Assembly (NCBI GenBank): GCA_032719365.1 | Contig: CM064861.1 | Location: 82,270,863 to 82,334,862 of the forward strand | Reading direction: 5' to 3' | Length of the DNA stretch: 64,000 nt | Origin: Prinsepia uniflora | Taxonomy: Eukaryota > Streptophyta > Magnoliopsida > Rosales > Rosaceae | In this document: positions 12,180 through 25,493 of the stretch, piece after piece | How the letters are laid out: every line of letters begins with the position of its first letter | Numbering within the stretch: position 1 is the stretch's first letter | Program-made: the position numbers and the translations under genes | The notes under the pieces: model-generated | The model's database searches: none | Told to the model about the DNA's origin: nothing | Seen by the model: the letters and a program-made list of their open reading frames with translations, nothing else

Positions 12180-12926
12180 CCCAAACGAGTTAACCGTAAG
12201 TTGCAAGTCCTAATATGACTTGTCTTGACTCCAAGGAAAACTCAAGATACATTTTATCGAATTTCTTTGAAACCTCTCCATCAGTCGGATGCCTCAATAC
12301 ATCATCATCAATTTGTTCATCCTTGTGAAATTTCATATCACGGACTGTGTGAGTCAATATGTAGAATCTTTGTAACCTCATTTCAGTGAAAAATAACGCA
12401 ATACTTTGTCCAGAATCCCATTCTTTAGAATTCTAGGCTTATTGCATATGCAACATTTCTCAACATGCTCAAATTCACCGTAAAACAATGCACATTTTTT
12501 CTTGAATGCATGGATCTTGACATCTAAACCGAGATCCTTCAACACCTTATTCGAGTTATAATGATTTTTAGGCAGCCAATTATCTTCAGGGAACATTCAA
12601 ATAATGATATCCATTTTGTGATCAAAATGCGTGTTTGTTTGATTATACTAAACTTTCATATGCAGCATACTCTACAACTATCCATAGAATCGAGAACGAT
12701 TACAACCGGAGTACGATTCACGCTGAGTTTCTTTCAAAAATCTCTTGTAATGTTGCTCAGAGTCTTCAATTTGAAACATGGACACCTTATTGTACATATC
12801 AATTGATACGAAAGGAAAAACATCGGCTAATATGTTAAACATATGGTCATCATCATATCGCCCATCCAAAGCACTTTCATCTTGACAGGTCTCAGAAACT
12901 GAAGATGTCGATGTTGTACTCTTCAA
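12180..12926 (-). pseudogene. CACTA (En/Spm) TNP2-type transposase fragment
   Basis: On the minus strand, separate frames show TNP2-type blocks in order: YKRFLKETQRESYSGC (around 12755), LPKNHYNSNKVLKDLGLDVK, then CALFYGEFEHVEKCCICNKP with its paired cysteines, KVLRYFSLK, MRLQRFYILTHTVRDMKFHK, DDDVLRHPTDGEVSKKFD and LGLATYG. The blocks are interrupted by stop codons and frameshifts (around 12380 and 12600-12680), and the catalytic C-terminal part is absent. This is a dead transposase fragment between a solo LTR and element B. No CACTA termini were found. Confidence 0.8.
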
Positions 12927-13079
12927 TATGATGGATCCAATTAGTATAGTTGTGTATGATATATCTCATTCCATTCCATATGATTTCAGAGCTCATTCAA
13001 TGTCATTAGTAAAAATGTCCATCCCATCCAAATACTGATAAGAATATCAATCTTTCATTTGCATCCAGTCTTTGACTAA

Positions 13080-16000
13080 TGACAGGACCCATCCCAATCC
13101 CCCCGGGATTAGTGCGGGATGACCCTGCTCCCGTCTGACACGGGGTGTCAGACAAAGGATATTTCCGACCTTTGCCCTCCCGGGCTATCAGAGTACGCCA
13201 GGATCCGGAGGAGGCATGTGATATCTCGGTCTCTGCTACAGTCCACATCCGATGTCAACCTGAAGGGCAGTCAAAACATTAAAAACTGTGAGTGGACAAA
13301 ACAAAGAGTTATAAAATCATTTCATAAGACATTTGTACCCTCCACTAAAAAGCATGCATGCATTCGAAAACCATTTATCCAAAAACAAACCATATGTGGG
13401 ACTAAGCCCAAAGCAGATATAAACCAAGGTCGAAAGGACCACAATGAAAACGACCATACGGGCCACTGCCCAAATCCATACGGGACTCGGCCCCAAACCA
13501 TAAAGAAACCAAGTACACGAGCCACTGCTCGACTCCTGTGCACACTTGTGCATACCACATATCACAATCCATATATCATATCTATATCATATACACATAT
13601 AATTCACACAACCAATCCTGTCACGGTTTCCAAAGCTACGCGCGTGCTACCCGGGTCTCAATCCGAGTCTTCTCAAAGTCAAGGTCAATGTCCGCAGACC
13701 ACTGACCCTACCCGAGGTAATAGTAACCATAGCCTTCCTGAGAGTAAGGAACCCAACTGGGGGGTGACTCCACTCAGTCGGTGCTCCGTGACTACTCCGG
13801 GGTCCACCCAAGCCAACGACCCTCCCCGGAGGAGATAGTAGAACATGTAAAGGAAGGTAGATGAACATATATATACATAACATAAACATTCATGACCGGT
13901 TCCCCTGAACCGTCATGATCCATAATATCCATAATCAGGTAACATGCCGGTTCCCATAAACCGTCATGTACCGTAATAACATAACCAGGGTTCATGCCAG
14001 TCCCCATAAACCGTCAAGAACCAGAATAACCTGACAAAAGTTCATGCCGGTTCCCATAAACCGTCATGAACTTGGAAATCCATCTAGGGTCCCTGACCCA
14101 AAATCATCAGTGTAAAACAACTAGGTCTCGTGCCCGAACATATGACTCAACTGGGCACCGTGCCCGATATCCAAGGATCAGTCACGACTCCGATCATAGT
14201 GATGCGTGCAACCATCCATCCTGGACCGCCCTCAATCCTGGTATGTCGCCGTGAACGAATCAACCGACGCGACCATCGCAAGATCATGGTGCACTCATCA
14301 CCGATCGCTATCTTGAACCGTCAGCACTTCGTAGTCGAGCCTCCCCAGGCTGCCCGACAACGAATCGTGCATCGTGACCTCTCCGGAAGGAACACATCCA
14401 AATCCGGAGGCGAGCGTCGTATCGTCGATCGTCGTGCACATAGCACCCGTCGCGATCACGATTTAGACCCGAAGGTCGTAAATAGTGTCATATGCCCGAG
14501 ACAAAACCAAATGGGTCTCATACCTGAGTTTATCCATTTAGAAATCCAAAATCAAATCATTTAAATCAATAAAGAAATACAGACCCGTATAAGCACCGTA
14601 TAAGGCCGAAACCTCGAAATACGTGCTTATACGTAACCACATACAAATGCACCCATGGCATCATCAAATAAGTAATAAAACATATAATAAACATTTATGC
14701 ATGCACCAATTTAGAAAACAAGGTCCACTGACATACCGTCCGAGCTGCCGCCTCGATTTGCGTGCCATACGGCTCCCCGAGCCGATCACCGTCACCGGGA
14801 CTCCCAAACCTGTCCAAATCGTAATAGAAGGTTACTAACTACTTAATTAACCTCCTACCAAAGCCCCGTAATTTTCCCGTATTTTTAACTATTTTTAATC
14901 CCGAACCTAAACCTTCCGATGCCCCGAAACATATCGAGACGGTGTCCGATCGACACGAAACCAGTCCCAAAATGTTCGTTACATCGAATAGATGATTTCG
15001 TATGTTGGAACCTTCCTCAAATTCCTCCCCACGCGCCCACACGCGCCGCCTGAAGTGGCTGCGCGTGGGAGCCACGCGCCGCTACAGTGCATCTTCTTCC
15101 TTCGATCGAACCGGTCCGGGCCGGCCGGTCCGGTCCATCCCCTGCAACTGGACCGGCGTAACCGGTCCAGGCCTCCTTCTCCCTCATTTTTCATCCGATT
15201 TCTTCCATTCCAGTTCCTAAATTCCTATTTCTTCATTTACTATCTAACCCAATCCCTAAATCTAAGAAAAACCCACCTGAAACCCCTCGTTCGAAATGGA
15301 CCTCACGGCCCAGTTTTTCCCCGCCGTTCCCACGGCCTCCTCCGTCGTGAACCAGCCTTCAAACCTTCCTAAAACTATCCTAGCAACCTATTTAGTTCAG
15401 TGGAAACATCCAAATCGGCCCATAACAATTAATATTGAAAATGGACAAAATCGGGTAAAACCGATTACATCGATCTCCTCCTCCTCCGCCGTCCACGGCG
15501 GTGCGTCCTGGGCCGGCCACCAGCGTCCACCGGTCCATCCTCACTCTCTGGTCTCTCCTGTATGATCATTGGAAAGGATTGAATGGGTTTGGGTGAGAAA
15601 TGGGATCGGGTTCGGTTGAAGGAACAATGGAAAATGATCGATGATGAAGGAATGGGAGATGCATGTATGTGGGATGGTAACCAGTGGATGGGTGACAAGT
15701 GTCACTCATCCATTGGTTGCTGAAAAGTAACTGGGCCCACTAAAGTCCAAAAGTGCCTCGTAAAACGTGCCATCGTGAATAGTATCCCAGAACTTCCGTG
15801 AACCGTAACTTCGCCGTCGAACGTCCGAATTCGACGTGCCGCATGTCTACGGATTCGTATCGTCCTTATCTACGTAACGGTCTTCGGCCCTCGGCCATCG
15901 GACCTCCCGGTCAAAAAGTCAACATTTGACCCTTTTTATCCAAAATTACCAAAATGCCCCTAAACTTCCGAACGTCATAACTTCTTCCTCGAACGTCGGA

Positions 16001-16227
16001 ATTGAACGTGCCACCTGTCTATGAACTCGTGACGTCACGAACTACGTCACGATCATCGGTCAAAGTCCATTTGACCGCCCGATTGAAAAGTCAACGTTTT
16101 CCCACCACCAGGGGCAAAACGGTCATTTCGCATCGTTCGTCCGATTTCGCCCCACTAATCATGGATTAGCCTCACTAATCGTGATTAGTCACTAATCTAA
16201 TCCTGGAATTTGGGACAGGTCGTTACA
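13080..16227 (-). repeat. element B 3' LTR
   Basis: Identical in length to the 5' LTR at 22341-25488, with a few dozen scattered differences by eye. In sense orientation it starts TGTAACGACC and ends GGTCCTGTCA. It contains four inverted-repeat modules at 13891-14068, a GC-rich hairpin at 15061-15079 and the TGACG/W-box block at about 16030-16105. The long frame at 13119-13838 recurs in the other LTR only because the LTRs are copies. Confidence 0.9.
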
Positions 16228-16244
16228 ACCTTCCCTCCTTAATT
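16228..16244 (-). other. element B polypurine tract
   Basis: The minus strand next to the 3' LTR reads AATTAAGGAGGGAAGGT and abuts TGTAACGACC. This is the expected plus-strand primer site. The sequence just upstream in element sense, AATTTCGAGGACGAAATT, also occurs at this place in elements C and D with small changes. Confidence 0.75.
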
Positions 16245-19137
16245 AATTTCGTCCTCGAAATTCCAACCGACCTAATCTAACCGTTCTTCCCTCCTTAAGT
16301 AGTTTCATTGTCGAAACTCCAATTATTCTAATTCCACATCCATCTCGTGGAAAGTAGAATCGACCTACCTCGCAACACGTGTACGCTAGTACACCCACTA
16401 AACAGAACAATACTTACTCGTCTACAGCCCGACGTACCACTAACGCTCTCGTCGTATCGACTACACTCGACCACGTTGAAGAACAGTAGCCACACGGTCC
16501 GAATTGACACTACTTGTCAAATCTACCATCTTGTTGATACAACAACTAGACGGTTCCCTTCTCAATCACTAATCTATCCTGACGTCTGCTCCCACTGGGA
16601 GCTATCAGACCTCACTCAACGATCCACGCCGACACCTCCGACAGACCGTCACCACTTGACAGTCGTCAGTCGAAACTAACACCATACTTACCTGTGGTTA
16701 TACTAACCACCAAATTACTCAACCTGTGTGTAACTAGACCCATCAGAAACACTATGACCCAACGCACAGTATCCAATGTCTAGTTCACGACCTCGATTAA
16801 TCCGATGGTATCGGAACCAATCCGACCACCAATACGCTCTCCAACGCACCACCGGTATCTCCTATGTACCGTCACCAGGCACGACAAGTCTGCCTAGTAT
16901 CGTACCTTGAACAACGTACAAAGTACGTACATCTACCCATCAACATACCACAACAATAACCAGACCACCTAGGTCGTAGTCAAACACGTTTCAATTATGG
17001 AGTTCATTTGTCCAATCCAGCATTAGACAAATCGAAACTCCGACCCATTAACAATTTCCAAATCCGAATCCGAATCCGCAATTTCGTAAGGAATCCCGAA
17101 TCCAAACCCAGAAATCATATCCATAATCATGTCCAAATTCGAATCCGAAATCATCATTCCGTAAACCGGCATTTGGAATAACCATTCCGAACCCAAATCC
17201 ATAAAAGAAAATCTACAGTCAAGCTCTAGACTCAAATCCTGAATCGTCACCCAGAATCCGATTCCAAAACCCAAATACAAAAATCCTCTTTCAAGTTCCA
17301 AAATCAAATCCTGAATCGTCATCCAGAGATCTGATTCCAAAACCTGAAATATCGTTCTCGTCTACCGAGACGTATCAATCATGAACCTATCGGTTGTCTG
17401 CTCAACCGATTACTCCAATGCCATCGATTAACTTCATAGGGAAGCCAATCACAATATCCGCACATCCCTAAGGCTGACCATATCCGACCACGTCGAAAAA
17501 CTACTCATCGGACAACTACTCAGGCGAGTAGTAAGCCATATGGGATTTACCTCGAAAAGAAGTTCAGTCCCAACATGCCCCACTCAAACATCCAAGTATG
17601 AGCGATAAACTCTCCACCTATCTGGATCATCAGGACCACGATCCAGATCCATAACGATACCCAAAGTCCTAAACCAATTCCCACATCTAAACAGATTAGT
17701 CAACGACGAGACACGCCGAGACTGTGGGTACTCACTGATTACCTCGTATCGATCCTTGTCATTCCACCGAGGAAAATCAAGAATGATCGAATAATCCATC
17801 CTACGTGAATGCAAACAACACTCGATGCACTCACCACGTCAGGTAACCTGACATCGTCTGCCACCAAGTAGAGAATGAGGAATCTCAGTCACCTAACTTC
17901 GATATACTCATCTCCTCCTGATGATTCAGAACAGATCCCGGGTCCACCAACCAATACACGATCAGTGTACTAGTGGCAACCAACAACATCTATATCATCA
18001 ACGTCATCTACCATCATCAATCATGGTAGAATCTGAGAAGTCACCCAAAATGACGTCGAAATACCCGATACCAATGCGGAAAACCCGTATTCCTCTCGTC
18101 ACCTCAATCGCAAACTCCCGCGATTCCGAAGTTCCAACAAGATTGGAAACAACATACCCGGACATCAACCACGTGTCCCTTAACCACTTTAACCTTATCT
18201 GAGGTCCACTCTGGAACCACAGTACCGAACATATGCCCATCTCGTCAGAGCCACATCCCGACTCGTGACTCACCGTAATCACAATCACCAGCACTAGCAC
18301 CAGCGCTAGTACCAGTATACCAACACCAGTATCAGTATCGGCACACCATGTCCAAAACTGACAACCCTGGATCTCCGCTCATACCGAGCGACGGCCCCGT
18401 ACTTCTGCTCGAATAGGAGAAACTCTGTCTCCCTCGTACCTGACAACTCTGGGTACAGTCACCCTGACAACCCATACGAGAATAGGAAACGTCCCCTGAA
18501 CGTCCCCGTCTCATTCTGCGATCGCACTCAGCCGTAACCGAGTCGAATCCAGAATCACTGCTCGTACATATGCGTTACTCACGCACCTCGTATCATCGTC
18601 ACGACAACCTGAGTCTACTCGACCAGATGAGACTCGACTAAGTCCATCGATAGTAGCGTCTGCCACAACCTCGTGCAGACCTAACTACCAGGTACCACGA
18701 TATCCAGACTCTGCATCTAACGGAATCAACCGCCTGTACCAACTACTCTGTATCCCAAACCTGGGATTTCATCGACAAGTACCAACCCTGATAACTTGTC
18801 CAACCAATCTCTAACCAGTCGTACTCCGACTAACCCAAATGTCGTCTACCAGGTCGCCCACGACCTTAGTTGCACCAACTGTCCATCACAACAAAAGTAG
18901 CACGACAACCAACTAGGTCTAACCGATAAGTACAACCCCGACTGCGAAGTGCAGTCCCAACACAAGTTGACATGACTAGACCAACTAACGAATCCAAATC
19001 CGAATAGTCGTCCAAGTCACACCACTCATCAACTCACATTTCCGAACCATACACCCAAAGTAGGGTTCCACGATTACACCTAGAGTTCCACTGAACCCAA
19101 CTGCATAAGGTAGTAAAATCAACAATCTGACCGACTC
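16245..19137 (-). other. element B interior, non-coding, left part
   Basis: No frame longer than about 100 codons occurs on the sense strand. The sequence is nonetheless alignable by eye to the interior of element C (for example the blocks after 16245 and 38614, and after 18290 and 40740), so two element families share a related non-coding interior. It looks like an anciently decayed internal region or an RNA-level signal region. No gag motif could be confirmed. Confidence 0.6.
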
Positions 19138-21848
19138 TGTAACAACCCGTCCCGAGAATTGGGATAAGTAGAGTGTTTAAGGTGTGATTAGTAAGGTTAA
19201 TCAAGGGTTAGGTGGTCCCGAGGGGTCCGGGAACTTAGAATGACGAATTTGCCCCTGGGTCGGGCAGGAATGTTGACTTTTATTTCGGGTGGTCAATTGG
19301 AGATTGACCAGTGACCAGGACGTAGTTTAGGACGTCACGAATCCATAGGCAGGTGGCACGCCTGATTCCGACATCCGAGGAGGAAGTTGTGATGTTCGGA
19401 AGGTTGAGGGCATGACCGTAATTTTGGTAAAATAGGAGGAAAAGTTGACTTTTTGAATAATTGAGTTTTGGTAGGTTGACCTAGGATGGTTAGATAGTTC
19501 TTGTCGTCCTGAGTTCGATGACAGGCGGCACGTATTCATCGGACTTACGAGGCGAGAGTTACGGGTCTAGGAAGTTTCGGTAAAACCGTAAAAATGTGTT
19601 AAAAAGAAGGGTATTTTGGTCATTGTGGCACATTGGGATTTGTGCACAGAAGAAAAGAATGGACGGCTGGGATGGAGCCAGTTGGTGAGAGAGAGTGGAG
19701 GATGGTGACATGTGGCAAGTGTGTAGTGGGTTCTGGGGGGTTCTCTGGTGTGTACGCGGTTCCATTATTTGGGGTGCAACCGTGTGTGCTCGTGTGTGTG
19801 TTACTCGACACAGAGAGAAACAGAGGGAGATCGTGAAGGGAATTGGAGGTCAGGGCGAGGTTCAGGAGAGTCCTAGGCGTCGACTAAGTTGGTCGCCGTG
19901 ACGGGGAGGTACACGGCGGAGCTCAGTCGAAGATGGGTCTCTTTTACCCTGTTTCGGCAGTGAACTTCGAACGGTAAGTCGTGACGATTGGGGTTGAGTC
20001 GAAGGTCTAGGCGAGTTGGGTTAGGTTCAGTGAGGTTCAGGGCAGAGTTTGGTGAAGCCACCGTGAAGGGTGGTGAGCTGGGTGGCTGGATCGTGAAACA
20101 GGGGTTGTTGGCCGTCTGGTTTCGAGCTTCAGTCGACGGGATTGAGGCGGTGTCGAGGTCTGAGGAGCTGTGGAATGGTTATATTGGAACTGGACGAAGC
20201 TTTAGGTGAAGATAGGGAAGGAAATGGTGCAGGCACGGCGGTGAACCGCTCTCGCCGGTTCAAGCAGCAGGTACTGTGTCGAGCCGGTCTACGTGAGGTA
20301 GACGGTGACACTGTAGCAGGCGCGTGAGGGCCACGCGCAGCCACTTTGGGCGGCGCGTGGGGGCGCGTGCGGCGGCGGATGGGAAAACGGTCAACTTGAC
20401 TTTTGGTCTAGGAGTTGTGTTGAGTTTAATGGAGTTGGTTTCGGGTCAATCGGAAGTCATTTGAGTTTAGTTCCGCGAGGGTGAAGGTGTAGGGTCCCGG
20501 GGTTTTAAGTCTTCGGTCCGGGGATTTTTGAGGGCATTTAGGAGAGTGTTGGTGGACGTATTAGTGACGTAATTTGACGGTGATTGACAGGATCGGGGTT
20601 TCCCGAGGAAGCCGAGGAACGGGCTAGACGTTCGGGACGCGAGTAGGGCTCAGTACTGTGAGTGGACCCTTTCTCTAAACTCGAACATGCATAACTGTTT
20701 TCTATAATTGTTTTATGGTTTTAATCATGATTATCGAATATGTTTGGTTGGTTTTGCATTATTACACGTTTTTCGAGAAAAAGACGGTTTTGGCACGTTT
20801 GCGAGAAAATGTTGGTTTTCGGATATTGATGCCACATTTGGGGATTTCCACCGATAAAGGTTTTCAAATCATGATAAATGAGTTATGGAATATGATTTGT
20901 GATTACATGGGGTTTTGGTATGAAAATCGATATTTTCCGGATTTGGGTTCGGAATGACGGTTCTGGATGCCGGAAGGGCATCAGACCAGTGATTTCGGAT
21001 TCGGGTTTGGATGTGGAATGATAAATGGTTTTCAAATGGTTTTGGGATTGGATTTGCTGGATCTGGATATTGGGTTTAAAGACCCGGATATATTGGACGG
21101 GGGACCGGCCGGATTGGGTTTAAAGACCCGGATTGAGTTTAAAGACTCGGGAGTTTAAAGACTCGGATATATATATATATTGCTTTTCCCCCGTAGGCCT
21201 TGAGTTTAAAGACTCGGGAGTTTAAAGACTCGGATATGATTAAGGCCTGGATTGAGTTTAAAGACTCGGGAGTTTAAAGACTCGGATAGATCCAGCAGGT
21301 TTGATCGGGAAAATGATGTTTTGGTGATCATGGTTTTGATACGGTTTCTGATACTCATGTTATGGTTTCCTATGATATTTTATAGTGCTTCTATTTCTTA
21401 TGATGTTTAAGAACGATTATTTTATAACTGTGCTTATAACTGTTGGTTATGCATGTGGTTTCAAAACGGAGGGTTTAACTCGGTTTTCTTATAAAATGGT
21501 TTTTGAACTGTTGTACTTTTTGGTCCACTCACATTTTCTGTTTTAATTGCCCTCCAGGTTGTGGAGCTAGCGCGGGGTCTTGACGTCGAGGCAGAGTCTG
21601 AGGCATAGAAGCGACGTGAGGGATCCTAGAAGAGTTTAAAGGCTTCTGTGTGCGTGTACTTTCTCGGTTTTTATTTTTCTTGGAATGTAGTGCTATGCTC
21701 TGTAAACGATAAGGATTTTGGGATAATTTGGAATTACTCCTGCGTTTGACTGGGTTCGAGTAAGTGTTCCTTAGGTGTTGTGTCGGGGAGTCAGACGGGA
21801 GCGGGATTTACCTCGGGTTTCGGGGTGAAACCGGGGTGGGTCCTGACA
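19138..21848 (+). mobile_element. solo LTR of the D family, 2.7 kb, inside element B
   Basis: It starts TGTAACAACCCG and ends GTGGGTCCTGACA. It is flanked by a perfect duplication GACTC (19133-19137 and 21849-21853) and closely resembles the LTRs of element D at 48076 and 52847, but is shorter (2,711 versus about 3,070 bp). No primer site or internal region is attached, so it arose by LTR-LTR recombination after insertion into B. It carries eight GRGTTTAAAGACYC modules at about 21073-21285. Confidence 0.9.
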
Positions 21849-22325
21849 GACTCTGCGTTCTTGACATCGTAAGGAAGTCAATCTAATCATACCGTCAATC
21901 CAACTAGGATTCCACAAATCCGACCGCTAACTACCAGGAGCAGTAAATCCATTTAACTCAACAATATCCAAACATCGATGGTCATAATTCCCAACCAGTC
22001 GTCGGAACCGATCCTACGACATCGTGAAGACGATCCCAACTAACCATCTCACGATCAAAATCTATAAGAATACGTTTATCCCTTTGTAGGGTTCCACACT
22101 GTCATCCACGACAGAACTATGGCAACCCCGACATCGAATGCCGAACCAAGACGTTCCACAATTCAATCCTACTAACTATCGTATCGGCATCCCAACATCA
22201 GGTTCACCACGAACTGTAGCCCAATGAGATATCACATCCTCGACCTGTGTACATACTCCAAGAGCTGCACGGTTGCTCGAATAGAGACAACCCCGCTCTA
22301 ATAAGCATCTTACGAGCAATCCTAT
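21849..22325 (-). other. element B interior, non-coding, right part
   Basis: Continuation of the B interior after the solo LTR, next to the primer-binding site. No coding frame is seen. Confidence 0.6.
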
Positions 22326-22337
22326 GCTCTGATACCA
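22326..22337 (-). other. element B primer-binding site
   Basis: The minus strand reads TGGTATCAGAGC, complementary to the 3' end of plant initiator methionine tRNA, three bases inside the 5' LTR. It fixes the element's orientation. Confidence 0.85.
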
Positions 22338-22340
22338 CGC

Positions 22341-25300
22341 TGACAGGACCCATCCCAATCCCCCCGGGATTAGTGCGGGATGACCCTGCTCCCGTCTAAC
22401 ACGGGGTGTCAGACAAAGGATATTTCAGACTTTTGCCCTCCCGGGCTATCAGAGTATGCCAGGATCCGGAGGAGGCATGTGATATCTCAGTCTCTGCTAC
22501 AGTCCACATTCGATGTCAACCTGAAGGGCAGTCAAAACATTAAAAACTGTGAGTGGACAAAACAAAGAGTTATAAAAACATTTCATAAGACATTTGTACC
22601 CTCCACTAAAAAGCATGCATGCATTCGAAAACCATTTATCCAAAAACAAACCATATGTGGGACTAAGCCCAAAGCAGATATAAACCAAGGTCGAAAGGAC
22701 CACAATGAAAACGACCATACGGGCCACTGCCCAATTCCATACGGGACTCGGCCCCAAACCATAAAGAAACCAAGTACACGAGCCACTGCTCGACTCCTGT
22801 GCACACCTGTGCATACCACATATCACAATCCATATATCATATCTATATCATATACACATATAATTCACACAACCAATCCTGTCACGGTTTCCAAAGCTAC
22901 GCGCGTGCTACCCGGGTCTCAATCCGAGTCTTCTCAAAGTCAAGGTCAATGTCCGCAGACCACTGACCCTACCCGAGGTAATAGTAACCATAGCCTTCCT
23001 GAGAGTAAGGAACCCAACTGGGGGGTGACTCCACTCAGTCGGTGCTCCGTGACTACTCCGGGGTCCACCCAAGCCAACGACCCTCCCCGGAGGAGATAGT
23101 AGAACATGTAAAGGAAGGTAGATGAACATATATATACATAACATAAACATTCATGACCGGTTCCCCTGAACCGTCATGATCCATAATATCCATAATCAGG
23201 TAACATGCCAGTTCCCATAAACCGTCATGTACCGTAATAACATAACCAGGGTTCATGCCGGTCCCTATAAACCGTCAAGAACCAGAATGACCTGACAAAA
23301 GTTCATGCCGGTTCCCATAAACCGTCATGAACTTGGAAATCCATCTAGGGTCCCTGACCCAAAATCATCAGTGTAAAACAACTGGATCTCGTGCCCGAAC
23401 ATATGACTCAACTGGGCACCGTGCCCGATATTCAAGGATCAGTCACGACTCCGATCATAGTGATGCGTGCAACCATCCATCCAGGACCGCCCTCAATCCT
23501 GGTATGTCGCCGTGAACGAATCAACCAACGCGACCATCGCAATATCATGGTGCACTCATCACCGATCGCTATCCTGAACCGTCAGCACTCCGTAGTCGAG
23601 CCTCCCCAGGCTGCCCGACAACGAATCGTGCATCGTGACCTCTCCGGAAGGAACACATCCAAATCCGGAGGCGAGCGTCGTATCGTCGATCACCGTGCAC
23701 ATAGCACCCGTCGCGACCACGATTTAGACCCGAAGGTCGTAAATAGTGTCATATGCCCGAGACAAAACCAAATGGGTCTCATACCCGAGTTTATCCATTT
23801 AGAAATCCAAAATCAAATCATTTAAATCAATAAAGAAATACAGACCCGTATAAGCACCGTATAAGGCCGAAACCTCGAAATACGTGCTTATACGTAACCA
23901 CATACAAATGCACCCATGGCATCATCAAATAAGTAATAAAACATATAATAAACATTTATGCATGCACCAATTTAGAAAACAAGGTCCACTCACAGACCGT
24001 CCGAGCTGCCGCCTCGATTTGTGTGCCATACGGCTCCCCGAGCCGATCACCGTCACCGGGACTCCCAAACCTGTCCAAATCGTAATAGAAGGTTACTAAC
24101 TACTTAATTAACCTCCTACTAAAGCCCCGTAATTTTCCCATATTTTTAACTATTTTTAATCCCGAACCTAAACCTTCCGATGCCCCGAAACATATCGAGA
24201 CGGTGTCCGATCGATACGAAACCAGTCCCAAAATGTTCGTTACATCGAATAGATGATTTCGTATGTTTGAACCTTCCTCAAATTCCTCCCCACGCGCCCA
24301 CACGCACCGCCTGAAGTGGCTGCGCGTGGGAGCCACGCGCCGCTACAGTGCATCTTCTTCCTTCGATCGAACCGGTCCGGGCCGGCCAGTCCGGTCCATC
24401 CCCTGCAACTGGACCGGCGTAACCGGTCCAGGCCTCCTTCTCCCTCATTTTTCATCCGATTTCTTCCATTCCAGTTCCTAAATTCCTATTTCTTCATTTA
24501 CTATCTAACCCAATCCCTAAATCTAAGAAAAACCCACCCGAAACCCCTCGTTCGAAATGGACCTCACGGCCCAGTTTTTCCCCGCCGTTCCCACGGCCTC
24601 CTCCGTCGTGAACCAGCCTTCAAACCTTCCTAAAACTATCCTAGCAACCTATTTAGTTCAGTGGAAACATCCAAATCGGCCCATAACAATTAATATTGAA
24701 AATGGACAAAATCGGGTAAAACCGATTACCTCGATCTCCTCCTCCTCCGTCGTCCACGGCGGTGCGTCCTGGGCCGGCCACCAGCGTCCACCGGTCCATC
24801 CTCACTCTCTGGTCTCTCCTGTATGATCATTGGAAAGGGTTGAATGGGTTTGGGTGAGAAATGGGATCGGGTTCGGTTGGAGGAAAAATGGAAAATGATC
24901 GATGATGAAGGAATGGGAGATGCATGTATGTGGGATGGTAACCAGTGGATGGGTGACAAGTGTCACTCATCCATTGGTTGCTGAAAAGCAACTGGGCCCA
25001 CTAAAGTCCAAAAGTGCCTCGTAAAATGTGCCATCGTGAATAGTATCCCGGAACTTCCGTGAACCGTAACTTCGCCGTCGAACGTCCGAATTCGACGTGC
25101 CGCCTGTCTACGGATTCGTATCGTCCTTATCTACGTAACGGTCTTCGGCCCTCGGCCATCGGACCTCCCGGTCAAAAAGTCAACATTTGACCCCTTTTAT
25201 CCAAAATTACCAAAATGCCCCTAAACTTCCGAACGTCATAACTTCTTCCTCGAACGTCGGAATTGAACGTGCCACCTGTCTATGAACTCGTGACGTCACG

Positions 25301-25488
25301 AACTACGTCACGGTCATCGGTCAAAGTCCATTTGACCGCCCGATTGAAAAGTCAACGTTTTCCCACCACCAGGGGCAAAACGGTCATTTCGCATCGTTCG
25401 TCCGATTTCGCCCAACTAATCACGGATTAGCCTCACTAATCGTGATTAGTCACTAATCTAATCCTGGAATTTGGGACAGGTCGTTACA
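22341..25488 (-). repeat. element B 5' LTR
   Basis: 3,148 bp, followed on the right by the ACTAA duplication. It carries the same modules as its partner: inverted-repeat cluster at about 23152-23330, GC-rich hairpin at about 24322-24340 and TGACG/W-box block at about 25290-25365. Confidence 0.9.
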
Positions 25489-25493
25489 ACTAA

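Larger units (their letters stand above)
13080..25488 (-). mobile_element. element B: non-coding long-LTR gypsy-type retrotransposon (LARD-like)
   Basis: Two 3,148-bp LTRs (13080-16227 and 22341-25488) flank a non-coding interior and share a perfect 5-bp target duplication ACTAA (13075-13079 and 25489-25493). The element runs on the minus strand: the primer-binding site is beside the right LTR and the polypurine tract beside the left one. Without the inserted solo LTR it is about 9.7 kb. There is no gag or pol frame, so it must be mobilised in trans. LTR style, initiator-Met-type primer site and polypurine context resemble Del/Tekay-type Ty3/gypsy elements; the clade is an inference. Confidence 0.9.

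Noticed and set aside
13119..13838. 239-codon frame, present again at 22380-23099
   Set aside because: It lies inside the two LTRs of element B, so the repeat of the frame is expected. It overlaps the inverted-repeat array, lacks recognisable domains and is antisense to the element.
18332..18514. Minus-strand Cys/Gly/Arg-rich frame in element B interior as a gag zinc-knuckle remnant
   Set aside because: Cysteine spacing does not fit CCHC, and no neighbouring gag core is visible.
21073..21285. Regularly spaced 14-bp palindromic repeats that look CRISPR-like
   Set aside because: Plant nuclear DNA inside an LTR; spacers are very short or absent and there are no cas genes. Treated as LTR inverted-repeat modules.
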